From Malus domestica (lineage: Eukaryota; Streptophyta; Magnoliopsida; Rosales; Rosaceae): DNA of 64,000 bases. The position numbers and the translations under genes were made by a program. Numbering within the stretch: position 1 is the first letter of the stretch; every line of letters begins with the position of its first letter. Positions 20,041 to 31,727 of this stretch are shown in pieces. Under the pieces are notes generated by a model. That model saw only the letters and a list, made by a program, of their open reading frames with translations, ran no database searches and was not told the DNA's origin. The stretch covers positions 14,479,501-14,543,500 of the forward strand of contig NC_091673.1 of NCBI RefSeq assembly GCF_042453785.1. Reading direction: 5' to 3'.

Positions 20041-23000
20041 CTACAGGTCCACGCAAAGATAGGAAATGACAGAGGCTGCCCTCCGTTTGGTCCTCGGGCT
20101 GACCTTACACTTCTCAACCAGGACCTTCTTTATGTTTGGGCAACTCGAAACCACAGTGGCTACTCCGGCAGAAGTTATGCCCGGGCAATAAACCATGTGG
20201 CAGGATGTAAGCATTGTGCAACTTTTAACAAGATGGTTTATACCAACATCTGTTAACTGACGGCAATGTGACAGCACAATGTCCTTCAGGTTTGGACAAC
20301 CTTCTCCTAGTTCAGCCATTGCCATGTCCCCCAAATTCTTTTCAAAACGAAAATCATGTTAGATTGAACAAGGATTGGAAAAACGCATTCATGTTAGGTT
20401 GCGTGTGCATCAATATGAACATGAAAAATTTCTACCATTTCTATCAAATGTAACAAGGGTGCATCCGGTGCTTCAGATATAAGCCACCAGATGCATGTGT
20501 TCGTTGGTGTGGGTGGGTGGGAGAGGGAGGTGGGGTGGGAGGGGAGAGGAGAAAGGAAGAGAGAACACACCTGCAGAACACTCACGTCTAGGTAACTAAG
20601 TTGCGGGCACCCTCTAGCAATGGCTATCAATCCAGCATCACCAATTTGGTGGCATCCACTGACATTCAGATATTGTAGGGAGCTACATTGAGCAACAGCA
20701 ATAAGGGCCTGGTCCCCCACTCTAGTAGTAAAAGGTAAGATTAGGATATATCTCATGTGATATACAACGTTAAAGACATCTTTAAGTAATCAAGGATGTA
20801 GATTCCGACCACAAAACATTGAAAAAAATTTGATTGAATGTTTGAAACAGCACATTCTCAACTGAGCAGATAGAACATAAGCATCTGACTTGCAAATAAG
20901 TGGTGTGGTACAAGAAAACTAAAGAGAAAGATACGGAAGATGAGAAGAAACTTTACCTATCACAAAACCGGAGGCTAAGGCCTGTGAGAGACCTACAATA
21001 TTCTCCAACTGCTACAACTCCCTTGTTTCCAATCTATACCAAAAGGCAACAGATATTATCCAAATAGGTAACAAACAAGGAATTTTTTACAGAAGCCAGA
21101 TAGCAAATGAATCTGTTCAACATAAAAGAGCACATTTATCGTTAAAGATAACATATCAAAAAAGGTGATACAACTCAAATGTAGGACAAAGCAATGCATT
21201 TTCTTGTTCCTGCATATTGTTCCGCTCCTCCAAACTAAAGGAAATATCAAATAATAGCAAACTTTTGCAAAAATAGCTATAATCATATTCTGTAAATGAA
21301 GAATAAATATGGTGGTGAATAAATCATTGTTAAGGTTGAGAGAACCTCATAACATCGACGAATATGAAGTTTCTTCAAATTTCTACAGCCTTTAGCTATA
21401 TTACAAATGGCTTCATCTCCAATGCTTGAGCAATCTACCAGATGAAGAGACTGCAAGAACTGACAGCCTCGTCCAACCTCACTAAGTGCAAAGTTGCCTA
21501 TCCTTTGGCAATACAATAATGCTAACTCAGTAAGACGCCTGCACATTTCAAATTCTTCAGATTAACCAACCATCAACAGACAAATGAATACATACTTAAC
21601 ATGAATGTAACACCAACTAGGTATTACCATATGAATGCAAGAAATTATATTAACGAACACAATCATAAAATCTTCCAACTGAGCTCAATGTAACCCGTTC
21701 CAAGGATACAAATTCTGAATGTACATAGTTTTCCATTGACGGGCAAAACTGACAGCTAAACATCCATGCTAAATGTATCCTATAACCCATTCAAAGAAAA
21801 ATACTAGTGAAAGCCTGTAGCTTAATGGAATTCTTCCACAGTTTAGCAGCATCAATAAGCTAAACATGAGAACCACTCAAACCATCCATATAATTATTAC
21901 CAGCAAAATTACCAATTTAAGTTAAACCAAAAGAGGAACATACGGGCAAGATTTTCCAATGGATTCCAGACCCAATGTTCCAATATTGTGACAACCATTC
22001 ACTTCAAGATGTGTAAGTTCCTTGCAGCCAGTTGCAATTGATTCCAAAGCATTGTCACTCAGAAAGTAGCAGTCACTAACAATAAGGTTTTTTAACTTCT
22101 TACATCCTTTCCCAATAGCCCGTAAACCTCTGAAATGTCGCAGACATGAAAACAAAGAGATAGTCATTTAACTGCAGGAGCTGAATTAATAAAATGAAAG
22201 AGACAAGCTCAAAACTTTTTATTTTTTCTGTAATCTTATAAAATAATGTGTACAGGCACAATCTGAAGTTGAGTGAGAAACTGTAGTGACTCGCTCCAAA
22301 AGGAAGTTTCTTATTGGAAAGAAGCCAATAATAAACTACTAAGGAACAAAGAGAATAATGAGTACTCACTTATCAGTAAATTTCTGGAAGCTGTATAGAG
22401 CCAACACCTCCAGCGACGAACAAGAAGTTCCAACAGCAGTCAAAGCCTCATCTGTGACATTAATACATTGAAGCTTCAAAGATTTCAAAGCAGGACATCC
22501 TTGGGCCACAGAAACCACCCCTTTGTTGTGTATGCACTCTGCATCCAACGACAAGTTTTCGAGAGACTTGCAGTGCAGCCCCACTGCTTCCATTGCAGTA
22601 TCAGTTATCTTTGCACACGCAGTGATACCAAGAGACTTTAATGAATTCCCAACACCAAGGGCTAATTCAACCACACATACGTCAGTCAATCCCTCACAAA
22701 ACCGCAAATTCAAATCTTCGAGCTGCTTGCAACACTGTCCCACGGCAGCTAGGCCCTGATCCCCAACATAGCAACCCTTCATAAACAGAAAATTAAGGTT
22801 ACCTGATGCTTCAAGTCATGGACTTGCCATGTATATCAAAGAGCAAATATATGATTTTAAAATTATCAGGAACAGTTATTGGCACTCCAAAAAAATCATC
22901 GCACTCCACTAAAGTGCAATTTCTCTCCTATGTTTTTACAAGGAGTGCAGGATAACATTTATTTCCAATGCTTCCGGAAAAGATTGCATCTTTAATGAAA

Positions 23001-23834
23001 GCAAGACTGCAAGACAGCACCTCAAAAGAAACCCCATGTAGGAATGTACCAATAATTTCCACTTAAGTATTCAAACGAAGAATTGTAGACTTCAAGCATT
23101 AAAATTTAACTTTAACAAAGCAATAATAGACGAGATTAAAAGCCAATTAAGCAAAAACTCACCTGCAAATCCAATGATTTCAACATTTTACACTTATCAG
23201 CAAGCGAAATTAGACCGATACTGGAGACATTGGAGCACCAGATTAAGCTCAACTTTTCGAGCTTGGGGAATCCGTCTCCGATAGCAGTCATACCGGCGTC
23301 CGATAAGCTGTTCGAATCAAGCACGCCGGAGCCATTGGCAGAATGCAGCCTCACCGACGAAACCGCCGCAATATCCGTCCCGCGCCTCCTCCCCTTTTTA
23401 AAAAAAAAAAACAAAACCAAAATCGTTAAGGCCCTGTTTGTTTCGACGAATTATAATAACCCAATTCGAAACAAAACCAAAATCGTTAAGGCCCTGTTTG
23501 TTTCGACGAATTATAATAACCCAATTCGTACCGAATTGGGGATCGATCGAATCGGTTGAGTGATTACAGGGTGAGTAGGGAGCGAAATGTTGAGGCGCTC
23601 GTCAATGTGTACGGTGCGGACGTTGCGGAATAGGCGGGCGAGGAGGTCGACGACGAGGTCGGGGCTGCCGGTGGCGCCGATGCGGAGGGTGGTGCGGCTG
23701 AGGCGCTCGAGGGCGAGCCAGCGCTTGCAGACAAGGGAGCAGGCATCGCGGCTGGGCTTGGAGTCGAGCCGCCGGAAGACCTCGAAGATCAGTTCGTCGG
23801 GGAGACACGTGTTGATCCGATCGTGGCCTCGCAT
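20041..23834 (-). CDS. FBL4: F-box/LRR-repeat protein 4 (SCF ubiquitin-ligase substrate adaptor)
   Basis: Eight exons on the minus strand: 23834-23568, 23393-23163, 22776-22370, 22129-21944, 21538-21346, 21033-20957, 20721-20571 and 20337-20041. They join in frame to 602 residues, close to Arabidopsis FBL4 as recalled. The F-box is at about residues 8-50 (CLPDELIFEVFRRLD... CSLVCKRW) and would bind SKP1. The rest is a run of about 18 Cys-containing leucine-rich repeats (GCxxLxxLxLxxC), the presumed substrate-binding surface, ending SVISYLCVDL. The chosen start MRGHDRINT is the family start; an in-frame ATG at 23933 would add an unlikely leader. Exon 2's acceptor lies in an A/T run (AAAAAG) and is the least certain border. 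Intron 1 contains a 60-bp tandem duplication. Confidence 0.93.
23409..23528. repeat. Exact 60-bp tandem duplication in FBL4 intron 1
   Basis: The 60-base unit beginning AAACAAAACCAAAATCGTTA and ending CCCAATTCG occurs twice in succession (23409-23468 and 23469-23528) without a visible mismatch. It sits right beside the poly-A stretch before exon 2. Confidence 0.9.
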
Positions 23835-25345
23835 CGCATCGGGATTCGAGATTGTTGAGGTGAGTTGATGAGCTGACGGGGGGGGGGAAGAGAGAGAGGA
23901 GGTTTTGGGGATCGAAATGGATGGATGAATCAATGAAAAGCGGTTTTTGGAGGGGATCGGTGCGGTTTTTGGAGGGGATCGGTGGAGTCAGCGGTTAAGA
24001 TGCGAGCTGCTTTGTCGATAATGCCCCTGATTGTTCGACATAACTGCCGGGATTCCAACACAAGATTTTGTACTTTCTACTTTTGTTTTGGTCCATTTTC
24101 GTACTTTCGTTCCTCTTTAGCCTCCACCCGAAACATGTTTTGCTTTCCCTTGTTTGAGTGGCCTGTCAATTTCAGTACATTTTTAGGGTGTTACCTTCGA
24201 ATCTTGTAAATAATGAATTCGATAGTAAATTAAATTATTTATTGTGTGACTTAATCAAACTCTTTCACTGCTCACTACAGAAATATCAATGTACTCAAAA
24301 AAAATAAAAAACGAATTTTTAATTTAGAGAAGAAATAAAAAATAAAAACTTAAATCGTTATATCTCATATCTCTAGTGTAAATTAGTAAACGGATTGGGT
24401 TATTATTCGTTAACAAAACGATTGTTTTTTAACATTTACTATTTTTGAAAGTGAACTACTCAAAGGGGTTGTGTACATTCTCAAATAATCTCGAATGTTT
24501 ATATTTTAAACTTTGAAAGTAATGTTAATAGCCCAATTGAGACTAAATTTTTGTTTTTAACAAAACTGAGAGTGATTTTAAGGGAACCAAAATTACTTCG
24601 AATGAGAAGTCTCAATCATCTCTTAATCACTTCTAAACATGTTCTAATAGGCTACTTTCAATGATTTATTTTCTTCTTAATTCTTATAGATTTTTATTAT
24701 AAAAAAAAAACATTCCATATTACAAACACTAACATATGAAAGAGCAGACTAAACATTTCAGTAGGCTAACCTTAATAATTTAGTTCGAATTCATTTTTTG
24801 ACTAGAATTTAAGTGACAATTCTTATGAGGAGAAATGCTAAGAGCATCTCCAAATAAGATGTCAAAATATCCACATCAACATTAACGGTGAACAATAAAT
24901 TATAGATATTTGAAAATAGTCTATGGAGATTTTTTTAGAGTGGAACTCTCTTGTACTCTCAACACCTCATTTTTAAGTAAACAATAAATTCTCAATATTT
25001 GTCCCATTAAAGACATTATTCAATCATGAAATAAACTACCGAGGTGTCATGGTTTATTTAAAAATTAATTATGATTATTTTTGTTTTACCTTTTTCTTTC
25101 TTTTTTTTTTTGGCCATAGTAGGTACATATTATTTCACTTTCATTTTTACATACCCGCGTTTTATCGCATAAAAGCAAAAACATAAATAATTTTTTTGTT
25201 TACGTCGCGAAAATAAAAAGCTGAGATTCGCACTGAGCCAAAAGAGACTGGCTTTTCTCAATCGCCATTGACGAAAGCTCCGCTGTATTTCCCTGAATTC
25301 TTCTTCGAGAGATAGAGAGAGGAGAATTGAACGACACCGTCGATC
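23835..25345. other. Intergenic region between divergent FBL4 and MO25-like genes
   Basis: The shared upstream region of two divergent genes. It includes the FBL4 5' leader with a poly-G run (23878-23889, GGGG...) and an exact short duplication of GGTTTTTGGAGGGGATCGGT at 23942-23983. The rest is AT-rich. A segment at about 24838-24935 (AGAGCATCTCC... GGAGATTTTTTTAGAG) has MITE-like ends but no clear target duplication. Confidence 0.5.
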
Positions 25346-28300
25346 ATGTCGTTCTCGTTCTTCAAGCCGTCGAGGCCCAAAACCCCACAGGAGGTGGCCA
25401 AGGCCATCAACGACAGCCTGTCAGCCCTCGACACCCAGACCGTCGTCGAAGTCAAAGCCCTCGAAAAGGTCCCCTCTCTCAATTTCTAGGGCTTTTGATT
25501 AATTGTTCTTGTTCCAATTTCCCAAACTTGCATTTGTAATTTGGTTATACAATTGGGGGCAAAATCTTTGCTTGGTTTTGCTTTGTGGGTGTGTGTGTCT
25601 GCAGCATTGCATTTATCAATGGGAAACTGTCAATCGGGTTGATTTATATGGACCTAAATCTAAGAAATTTGATTAGTACAAGCAAATTTGCAAGTGTAGA
25701 AGTGCTTTTCGAGTCGAATATCGTGAGTGAGTATGCAAAGTTACTAGCTTTTGTTTCCCCAATTTCGTTGGCACTTGGCGTTACGAAGCTTAATTGCTAG
25801 ATATACAGTTGCGATACGAAGTTAATGCCGTGATATATTTCTTTGATTAATGATTTGCTAGTTCTTTTAGTATGATGCTGCTCTACTTTATTATAGGCTT
25901 TGGAAGAAGTTGAAAAGAATTTCACAACAATGAAATGTTTGCTTTCTGGAGATGGGGAGACCGAACCAAATATGGATCAAGTTTCGCAGCTTGCGCTCGA
26001 GATTTGTAAGGAGGGTGTTTTTGACCTTCTAATTCACAAGTTACCTATACTGGGATGGGAAGTAAGTTATGGTCATTTGTGTCGTAATGTCTGGCATATG
26101 AAGCATTGGTTACATGCGATGATAAATTGTTTTCATTTCAGGCAAGAAAGGATTTGGTCCATTGTTGGTCCATATTGATGAAGCAAAAGGTTGAATTGAC
26201 TTATTGCTGCGCAGAATACATGGAGAACCATTTGGAATTATTAGACTTTCTTGTCGTGTGGTAAGTTTATTTAATGCTTTTTTAAGTACTTCTGTGTAAA
26301 ATATATATTCTTTCCTTGGTCTTTTCCTAACATGTTGTTTCCACATGTTTGAGGTGTAAGTTTAATTTAATCTTTCCCTTTCTCCTTCACTTTTAGGAGA
26401 ATTCGTTTTCTGTTGCCAATCCAGTGTGTTAAAGAAAGGGTTTATTTGAGGGAAGTTATCAGAATGAAACCATGTGACTTGTGTAGCAACTATATCATAT
26501 TGTTGTGTAGTGACAGGATAATAATGATGATGCTCTTGCGAGACATTTGGTGGAAGAGGGCATATGAAGTGTTGGATACTAGAAGTATATCTGAAGTGTT
26601 AGGATACTAGAACTACGCCGACGGTATAATCATGATGATTCTAAAGCAATATACCCGCAAGAATACTACAGCCTGTTTGCTAATCAATCATCAATTATTA
26701 TATTGTGAATTGGCAAGGTCTCTTTGTTGACTGTCATGTCATATTTTGACCGCAGACATCATGTTCTCTATCTATGCAATAAACATTTTGCATTCATAAT
26801 TCTGTTTCACGAGTGCATGTATTTTTCCATTCATAATTCGACTGTTTTAAAATTTGTTTATAAAACATTTTGCACAACCAGAGTTGTCTTGTCTAAATTC
26901 TGCTGATGTCGTCTTGCAGTTTCTTTACTTAAAGTTTATGTAAGTGAACCACAGACTCATGCACGTAGCTAGGTGTAAATTTCACCATCAGCTATGACTA
27001 ATGAGACATTGTCCCTAATGTTTTATAAATTATACTTGTCGTCATACTTTTTCAACTGGTAAATTAATAATTGCACGACACTTATTGGTTTCTTTTTCAA
27101 GCAGCTATGATAACAAGGAAATTGCTTTGAATTGTGGAAGTATGTTGAGGGATTGCATTAGATTCCCTGCACTTGCAAAGTAAGACATTTAAACTTTTCA
27201 CCTTTTTTTTCCCCTAATGGTTGTTGCAGGTCGGTAAGCCTAAAGTAGATCTTATTTTGTAAAAGGAGCTGCTCTGTTGCGTTTCATTAGAAGATTGTTA
27301 ATGATTGTAAAACAGGAAACTTTTGGATTAACTAATATGTGGGTGCAATAGAGCTGCTACCCTCTTTTGTTCGTTCTTTTTATCTTTAAATATTTCAATT
27401 TTCCTTCAAAATAGCAAAGCAAGTTTCTTTTATTCACACATTTGATTTGTGTAGTATTTTTCAGATACATACTGGAGTCTGCGAGCTTTGAGTTGTTTTT
27501 TAAATTTGTGGAGCTGCCTAACTTTGATGTTGCTTCTGATGCATTCTCTACCTTTAAGGTCAGAACCTCGATCTTCAATGATGTTGGACCTTTGTATTCG
27601 TTGCTGAGCTTTTATGGCCCTATCTGTTCTTTCATAATATGTCCCTGAATTTGGCAGGATCTACTTACTAAACATGGAACGGTGGTATCTGAATTTTTGA
27701 CTGCTCACTATGATGAGGTTTGCTCAATCTTCATCTTAATATACTTTTCTGTACAAATATAGTCAGTGGCAATTGTAGCTGTGTGACTTTGTCATATGTT
27801 TATGTTGATTGAATATTTTTTTCACTTACGATATCTGCTCAACTAAGATGCGTCTTCACTAGCGTATTGGTAGATTGTAGTGCATATTATTTTGAGCTTA
27901 TCTGATAAGAAATTGTTGTTCTAGTTCTTTGATCTATATGAGAAGCTCTTGACATCTCCAAATTATGTGACCAGGAGGCAATCTTTGAAGGTTGGTTCTG
28001 GTTATCTAACTTTGCAGCTTCTGTCTATTATTCTTTTGGTCCATGAGATAGCACTAAAGAATAAATTGTATATGGATTTTAGCTTCTCTCCGAATTCCTC
28101 TTGGAGACTCCAAATTCACATATAATGAAGCGCTACATCTTAGAAGTTCGGTACTTGAAAGTCATGATGACGTTGCTCAAGGTATTGAATTTACTATTGA
28201 TATTACTGTCTAGGACTATGAAGACCAAATCATGGGTTCTACATTGAAGTGTGCGTAAATATTGTTACTTCGTGCATTTAGCATGTTGTTTAATATATTT

Positions 28301-29007
28301 TGTAATATGAGCAGGATTCAAGTAAAAACATCCAAATCTCTGCCTTCCACATCTTCAAGGTGCGTCCCCTGCTCATTTTTCCTCTCCTGCTCCCTGGATG
28401 TGTGTTTGTATGAATGTGATTAGAATATGGAGTGCATTTTGTACGCTGCTTTTTGAACGTCATGCAGTGAGGGATGTGGGTTGGAACAATGTAAAGATGC
28501 ATATAGCGTACGAGTTAATCGACTTTGTAGGATGGGAATGTTGACTGGCCGTCTGATATTGATCCATAACTTCACGTTTGTCAACTTCATAAATAAAAGT
28601 CTGAGATTACTTCGATTCCCAATCATGTTTCTCAATTTTTTGCATTTCGTTTAATACTGATTATTCTATATCTGTGTTCTAAATGCAGGTCTTTGTTGCG
28701 AATCCTAATAAACCACGGGAAGTAAAACTTATCCTGGCTAAAAACCATGAAAAGTTGACGGACTTGCTTCAGAATCTTTCTGCTGGAAAAGGTTCTTAAC
28801 TTTTTACCTTTCTGGCCATTCAACTCTTTGCAGGAATTGGCTTGTGAAAGAATGATGGCGCTTCTAAAAATATTTTTAACTTTAATGTCATATTTATCCC
28901 CGCTGATTTATAGTCTCATTACAGGCGATGAAGACGAGCAATTTGAAGAGGAAAAGGAGCTGATCATCAAGGAAATCGAAGGAGTATATCAGCTAGTTAA
29001 TCTGTAG
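25346..29007 (+). CDS. MO25-like protein (CAB39 family scaffold)
   Basis: Eleven exons join in frame to 343 residues, the family's usual length: 25346-25468, 25897-26061, 26142-26260, 27105-27179, 27465-27558, 27658-27717, 27925-27990, 28083-28181, 28315-28359, 28689-28791 and 28925-29007. All borders are GT-AG. The start MSFSFFKPSRPKTPQEVAKA is typical of plant MO25. Armadillo-like helical repeats fill the protein, with YCCAEYMENHLELLDFLV, ASFELFFKFVELPNFDVASD and FVANPNKPREVKLILAKNHE as family signatures, and an acidic C-terminus DEDEQFEEEKELIIKEIEG. MO25 proteins bind STE20/GCK-type kinases and stabilise their active form in the cytosol, with roles in polarity and division. The exons show no truncation. 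Confidence 0.94.
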
Positions 29008-29465
29008 AATACCTCTCACATCTGCTTGTCGTGCTTGTTCTGATATCCGATTTTCTGCAATTATCGTCCGACAAAACGCCATGTGCCAAAGAAAAGGGAA
29101 AAGAGTATGGATGGAGTATAATGCTTTCCGGAGTCGTGTGTATCAACAACTGTATGCCCTTGTAATCTTTGTTGAACTACGAAAAGAGAAGCAAAAAGGA
29201 AAATTGTTTTGATACATGTCGTAAAATCTCCGAAAAAGTATGTAAAAATGGTTGTTTTTCAGTGCTCATGAGCACTTGTGAGCTATATATTTGTTCTTCT
29301 GTGGGTTTGCCATCTTATAAAGGTTTTGTGTTTGCAAGGTTTTGTGTTTGCTTGATTGATCAAACTCCTACAGATTGGAGAGTTCTACATGGTAATGATT
29401 GAGAGAAGAATTTTAAAACTAGTTTGCTCAGAAGTTGCCCATAATCTTTTTGAATTTGATTCTTA
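29008..29465. other. MO25-like 3' UTR and intergenic DNA
   Basis: No gene seen. The first 200 bases probably form the 3' UTR of the MO25-like gene. Confidence 0.5.
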
Positions 29466-29681
29466 GAGCAGTTCCATCGTGGGAAAGGCCCCCCAGGCAA
29501 TACATTATACTATCCATTCCATCCAGTGAAGAGTAACTGCTCTTAACAGTAACAGTCTTTTGCATCTTCACCGTTGCACTTCAATAGCCCTGGCAATAGG
29601 TAATAAAATATTAGTATTTTTTTTATTTATAAAATAATATCAAGATAATTAAAAAAAGACAAAGCAAAGAGCAGCATCTGA

Positions 29682-29686
29682 CTCTC

Positions 29687-29728
<42 letters not shown>
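29682..29728. repeat. CT microsatellite
   Basis: A (CT)n run just before the ATG of the captured gene start, as in many plant 5' UTRs; probably taken along with the gene piece. Confidence 0.8.
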
Positions 29729-29729
<1 letters not shown>

Positions 29730-29733
29730 TGAA

Positions 29734-30110
29734 ATGAAGACTACCAACACGGCCACCACAAACACAAAGCTTATCCTCCTCCACCCCCAAGCAATCCACA
29801 AACCCACCACAAACGGCGAAAGCCACTGCCTGTGGCTCCTCTTCTTCTTCACCTTCTTCACCCTCGCATTCACCCTCCCTCTCATCAGCACCACCATCCC
29901 CCAAACCCTCCCCACCTCCTCCCTCACACCCACCTCCGTACTCCCCCTCCCGCCTGCCGTCCTGGACGCATTTCTTCACTACACCATTTCATCATCAAAC
30001 ACCTCGTCAGCACCCCACATGTCCCCGCCGGAACTCACCTCCATATCCTCTGCCCTCACCCGCCTCTACGCACCCAACTACAATTTCCTCGTTTTCGACC
30101 TCACCGGTCC
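29734..30110 (+). pseudogene. Captured 5' part of an IRX15/IRX15-like (DUF579) gene
   Basis: From the ATG, about 125 codons match the N-terminal part of plant IRX15-type proteins. They give a short tail with TKLILLHPQAIHK, a membrane anchor (about residues 33-52, LWLLFFFTFFTLAFTLPLIS), a Pro/Ser/Thr stem, then PLPPAVLDAFLHY and APNYNFLVFDLT. After GPEPN the homology ends and element sequence follows; the frame runs on for 70 unrelated codons to 30324. DUF579 proteins act in the Golgi in xylan synthesis or methylation. The catalytic domain is absent, so no enzyme is made; a short membrane-anchored peptide is possible. Confidence 0.65.
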
Positions 30111-30323
30111 AGAACCTAACAGAAAAAAAAATTTAAAAAGGCGTCTAACGTTAGCTGACGTCAGAACCACCTTAGGCACTCGGGCCGACATGAATATACA
30201 GGCCTGGCACTCGGGCCTACTTAGGCTCCCTTGCCAGCCAACGCTGGACTTCCTCCCTTGGGCAATCAGGCCCTGTGCTAAAGCTTGTCCATCGAGCAAA
30301 AGCTCCCGCTGGAGCTGCTCTTA

Positions 30324-31727
30324 GAAGCATGTGTTTCCTCAACTCATGATTGACTTGGAGATGTTAGTTGACTTTTTTTTACGGCTACAATAATTTGGTA
30401 TCAAATGCCGCTATTTACAAGATATGGGCTTTCATTTTCACTTACAAACAAAGAATAATCACCAAGAGTCAAGTCTCCCTCTCGCTATATTATTTGTAAA
30501 ACAAATAGAGAATAAAAGTTAATTTGGTATATAATGATTTGAATTTTTATGATCAAATTAGGACTTGGTCTGACACTTAATAAGATATGAGTGTTGTTAT
30601 TTCTACTAGTATCTTATGTTCCCACTCACTTTTTAAAGAAATTTTCAATTACAAGTTTGTTATTTGTAAAATGACAGATAAAGACCTTATTTACCCTCTT
30701 TTAGGGTTATCTTTTTTATAAAAAAAAACTAATAAAAATGGCTTTAAAACTTTGAATTTAATCAAAAGCACAAAAATGTGTTTGTAAGTGAATAGTACCA
30801 AGAGTGACTTTTTAGAGTAAAAATGTTATTTTTCGTTAAAATGAACAATACCGGAGTGTTTCGTTAAAATTCCCTTTAAAACAACCAAAATGTTGGCACA
30901 ATCAATTTGTTAAATAAACAAGTTGGGCGTAATAACTCCCATGTTTTGTTCATAAACGATTTGTCTAGCTTTAAACCCTAACTCAAATTTTTAATTCCCT
31001 TCATTCAAAGAAAGCAGAAAGCAAAACGAAAATGGGCTTAGAAGATGACGTTGTTATTGAAGAGGTAGAAGATTAAGTTTTCATGAAAAAGATAGAAGAT
31101 GACGTTTCCATGAAAGAGGTAGAAAACGATGTTTATATATTATTTGTTTATAATTTTTTTAACTTTTTATGGTGGGTGAATTAAACTATGACTCAAAAAA
31201 TAAGACAACGAAGTGAGTATAACAGCTCCCAAGTTAATTTTTTTTAACTATATCAAAACGCCCGTTTAAACAACTCTATTTACAAAAAGAGATCGGACTT
31301 AAGTAAAGAAATACAGTATTGATCAACTGATTTAGTTAATGATTGCTTAGTGAGAATATTCCGGTGGATATTGTATTTAAAATTGTTTATTTATTTTACA
31401 ATTTCGGTGCGTCATACATGGTACCATATACATCTTAATTCTATAAAAATTATTTTATTTAAAATACATCTTGTGTAGAAGAATTAAGAAAAAAAAATAT
31501 TCTAATTTAGCATTTAAAGGGATATTTAATTCACATTTTCCTTTCAAAATATTAAAAGTTAGATTACGCCACCTTGTCGCTATTCTTGTAAAGAGTATTT
31601 ACTCGATACGGATACAGAGTCCCGGTTCATCTCCGACTCCGAATCCGATTTCAGAAAATCTCTATCCCCCCAAATCCCAGAAAATTCCCGCAAATCTCGA
31701 AAACCCCAACCTCTCCTGCTCTCATCC
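30324..31727. other. AT-rich intergenic region and 5' leader of the BSD gene
   Basis: No gene found. The stretch 30790-30890 (AGAGTGACTTTTTAGAG... TTTCGTTAAAATTCCC) resembles a dispersed plant repeat from memory. Around 31020-31130 a short GAAGAGGTAGAAGA motif recurs. Confidence 0.4.

Larger units (their letters stand above)
29466..30320. mobile_element. Pack-type TIR element (PIF/Harbinger-like) carrying an IRX15-like gene piece
   Basis: The left end reads TTA|GAGCAGTTCCATCGTGGGAA and the right end, inverted, TAA|GAGCAGCTCCAGCGGGAG. The terminal inverted repeats thus match at most positions and are flanked by TTA on both sides (29463-29465 and 30321-30323). A 3-bp TTA/TAA duplication is the PIF/Harbinger hallmark. 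No transposase is encoded in the 855 bp. The middle is a copied host gene start. Confidence 0.65.

Noticed and set aside
23564-23933. Arg/Pro- or Ala/Ser-rich frames overlapping FBL4 exon 1
   Set aside because: High-GC shadows of the F-box exon in other frames.
24838-24935. MITE in the FBL4/MO25 intergenic region
   Set aside because: Ends are suggestive, but no target duplication and no convincing inverted repeat length.
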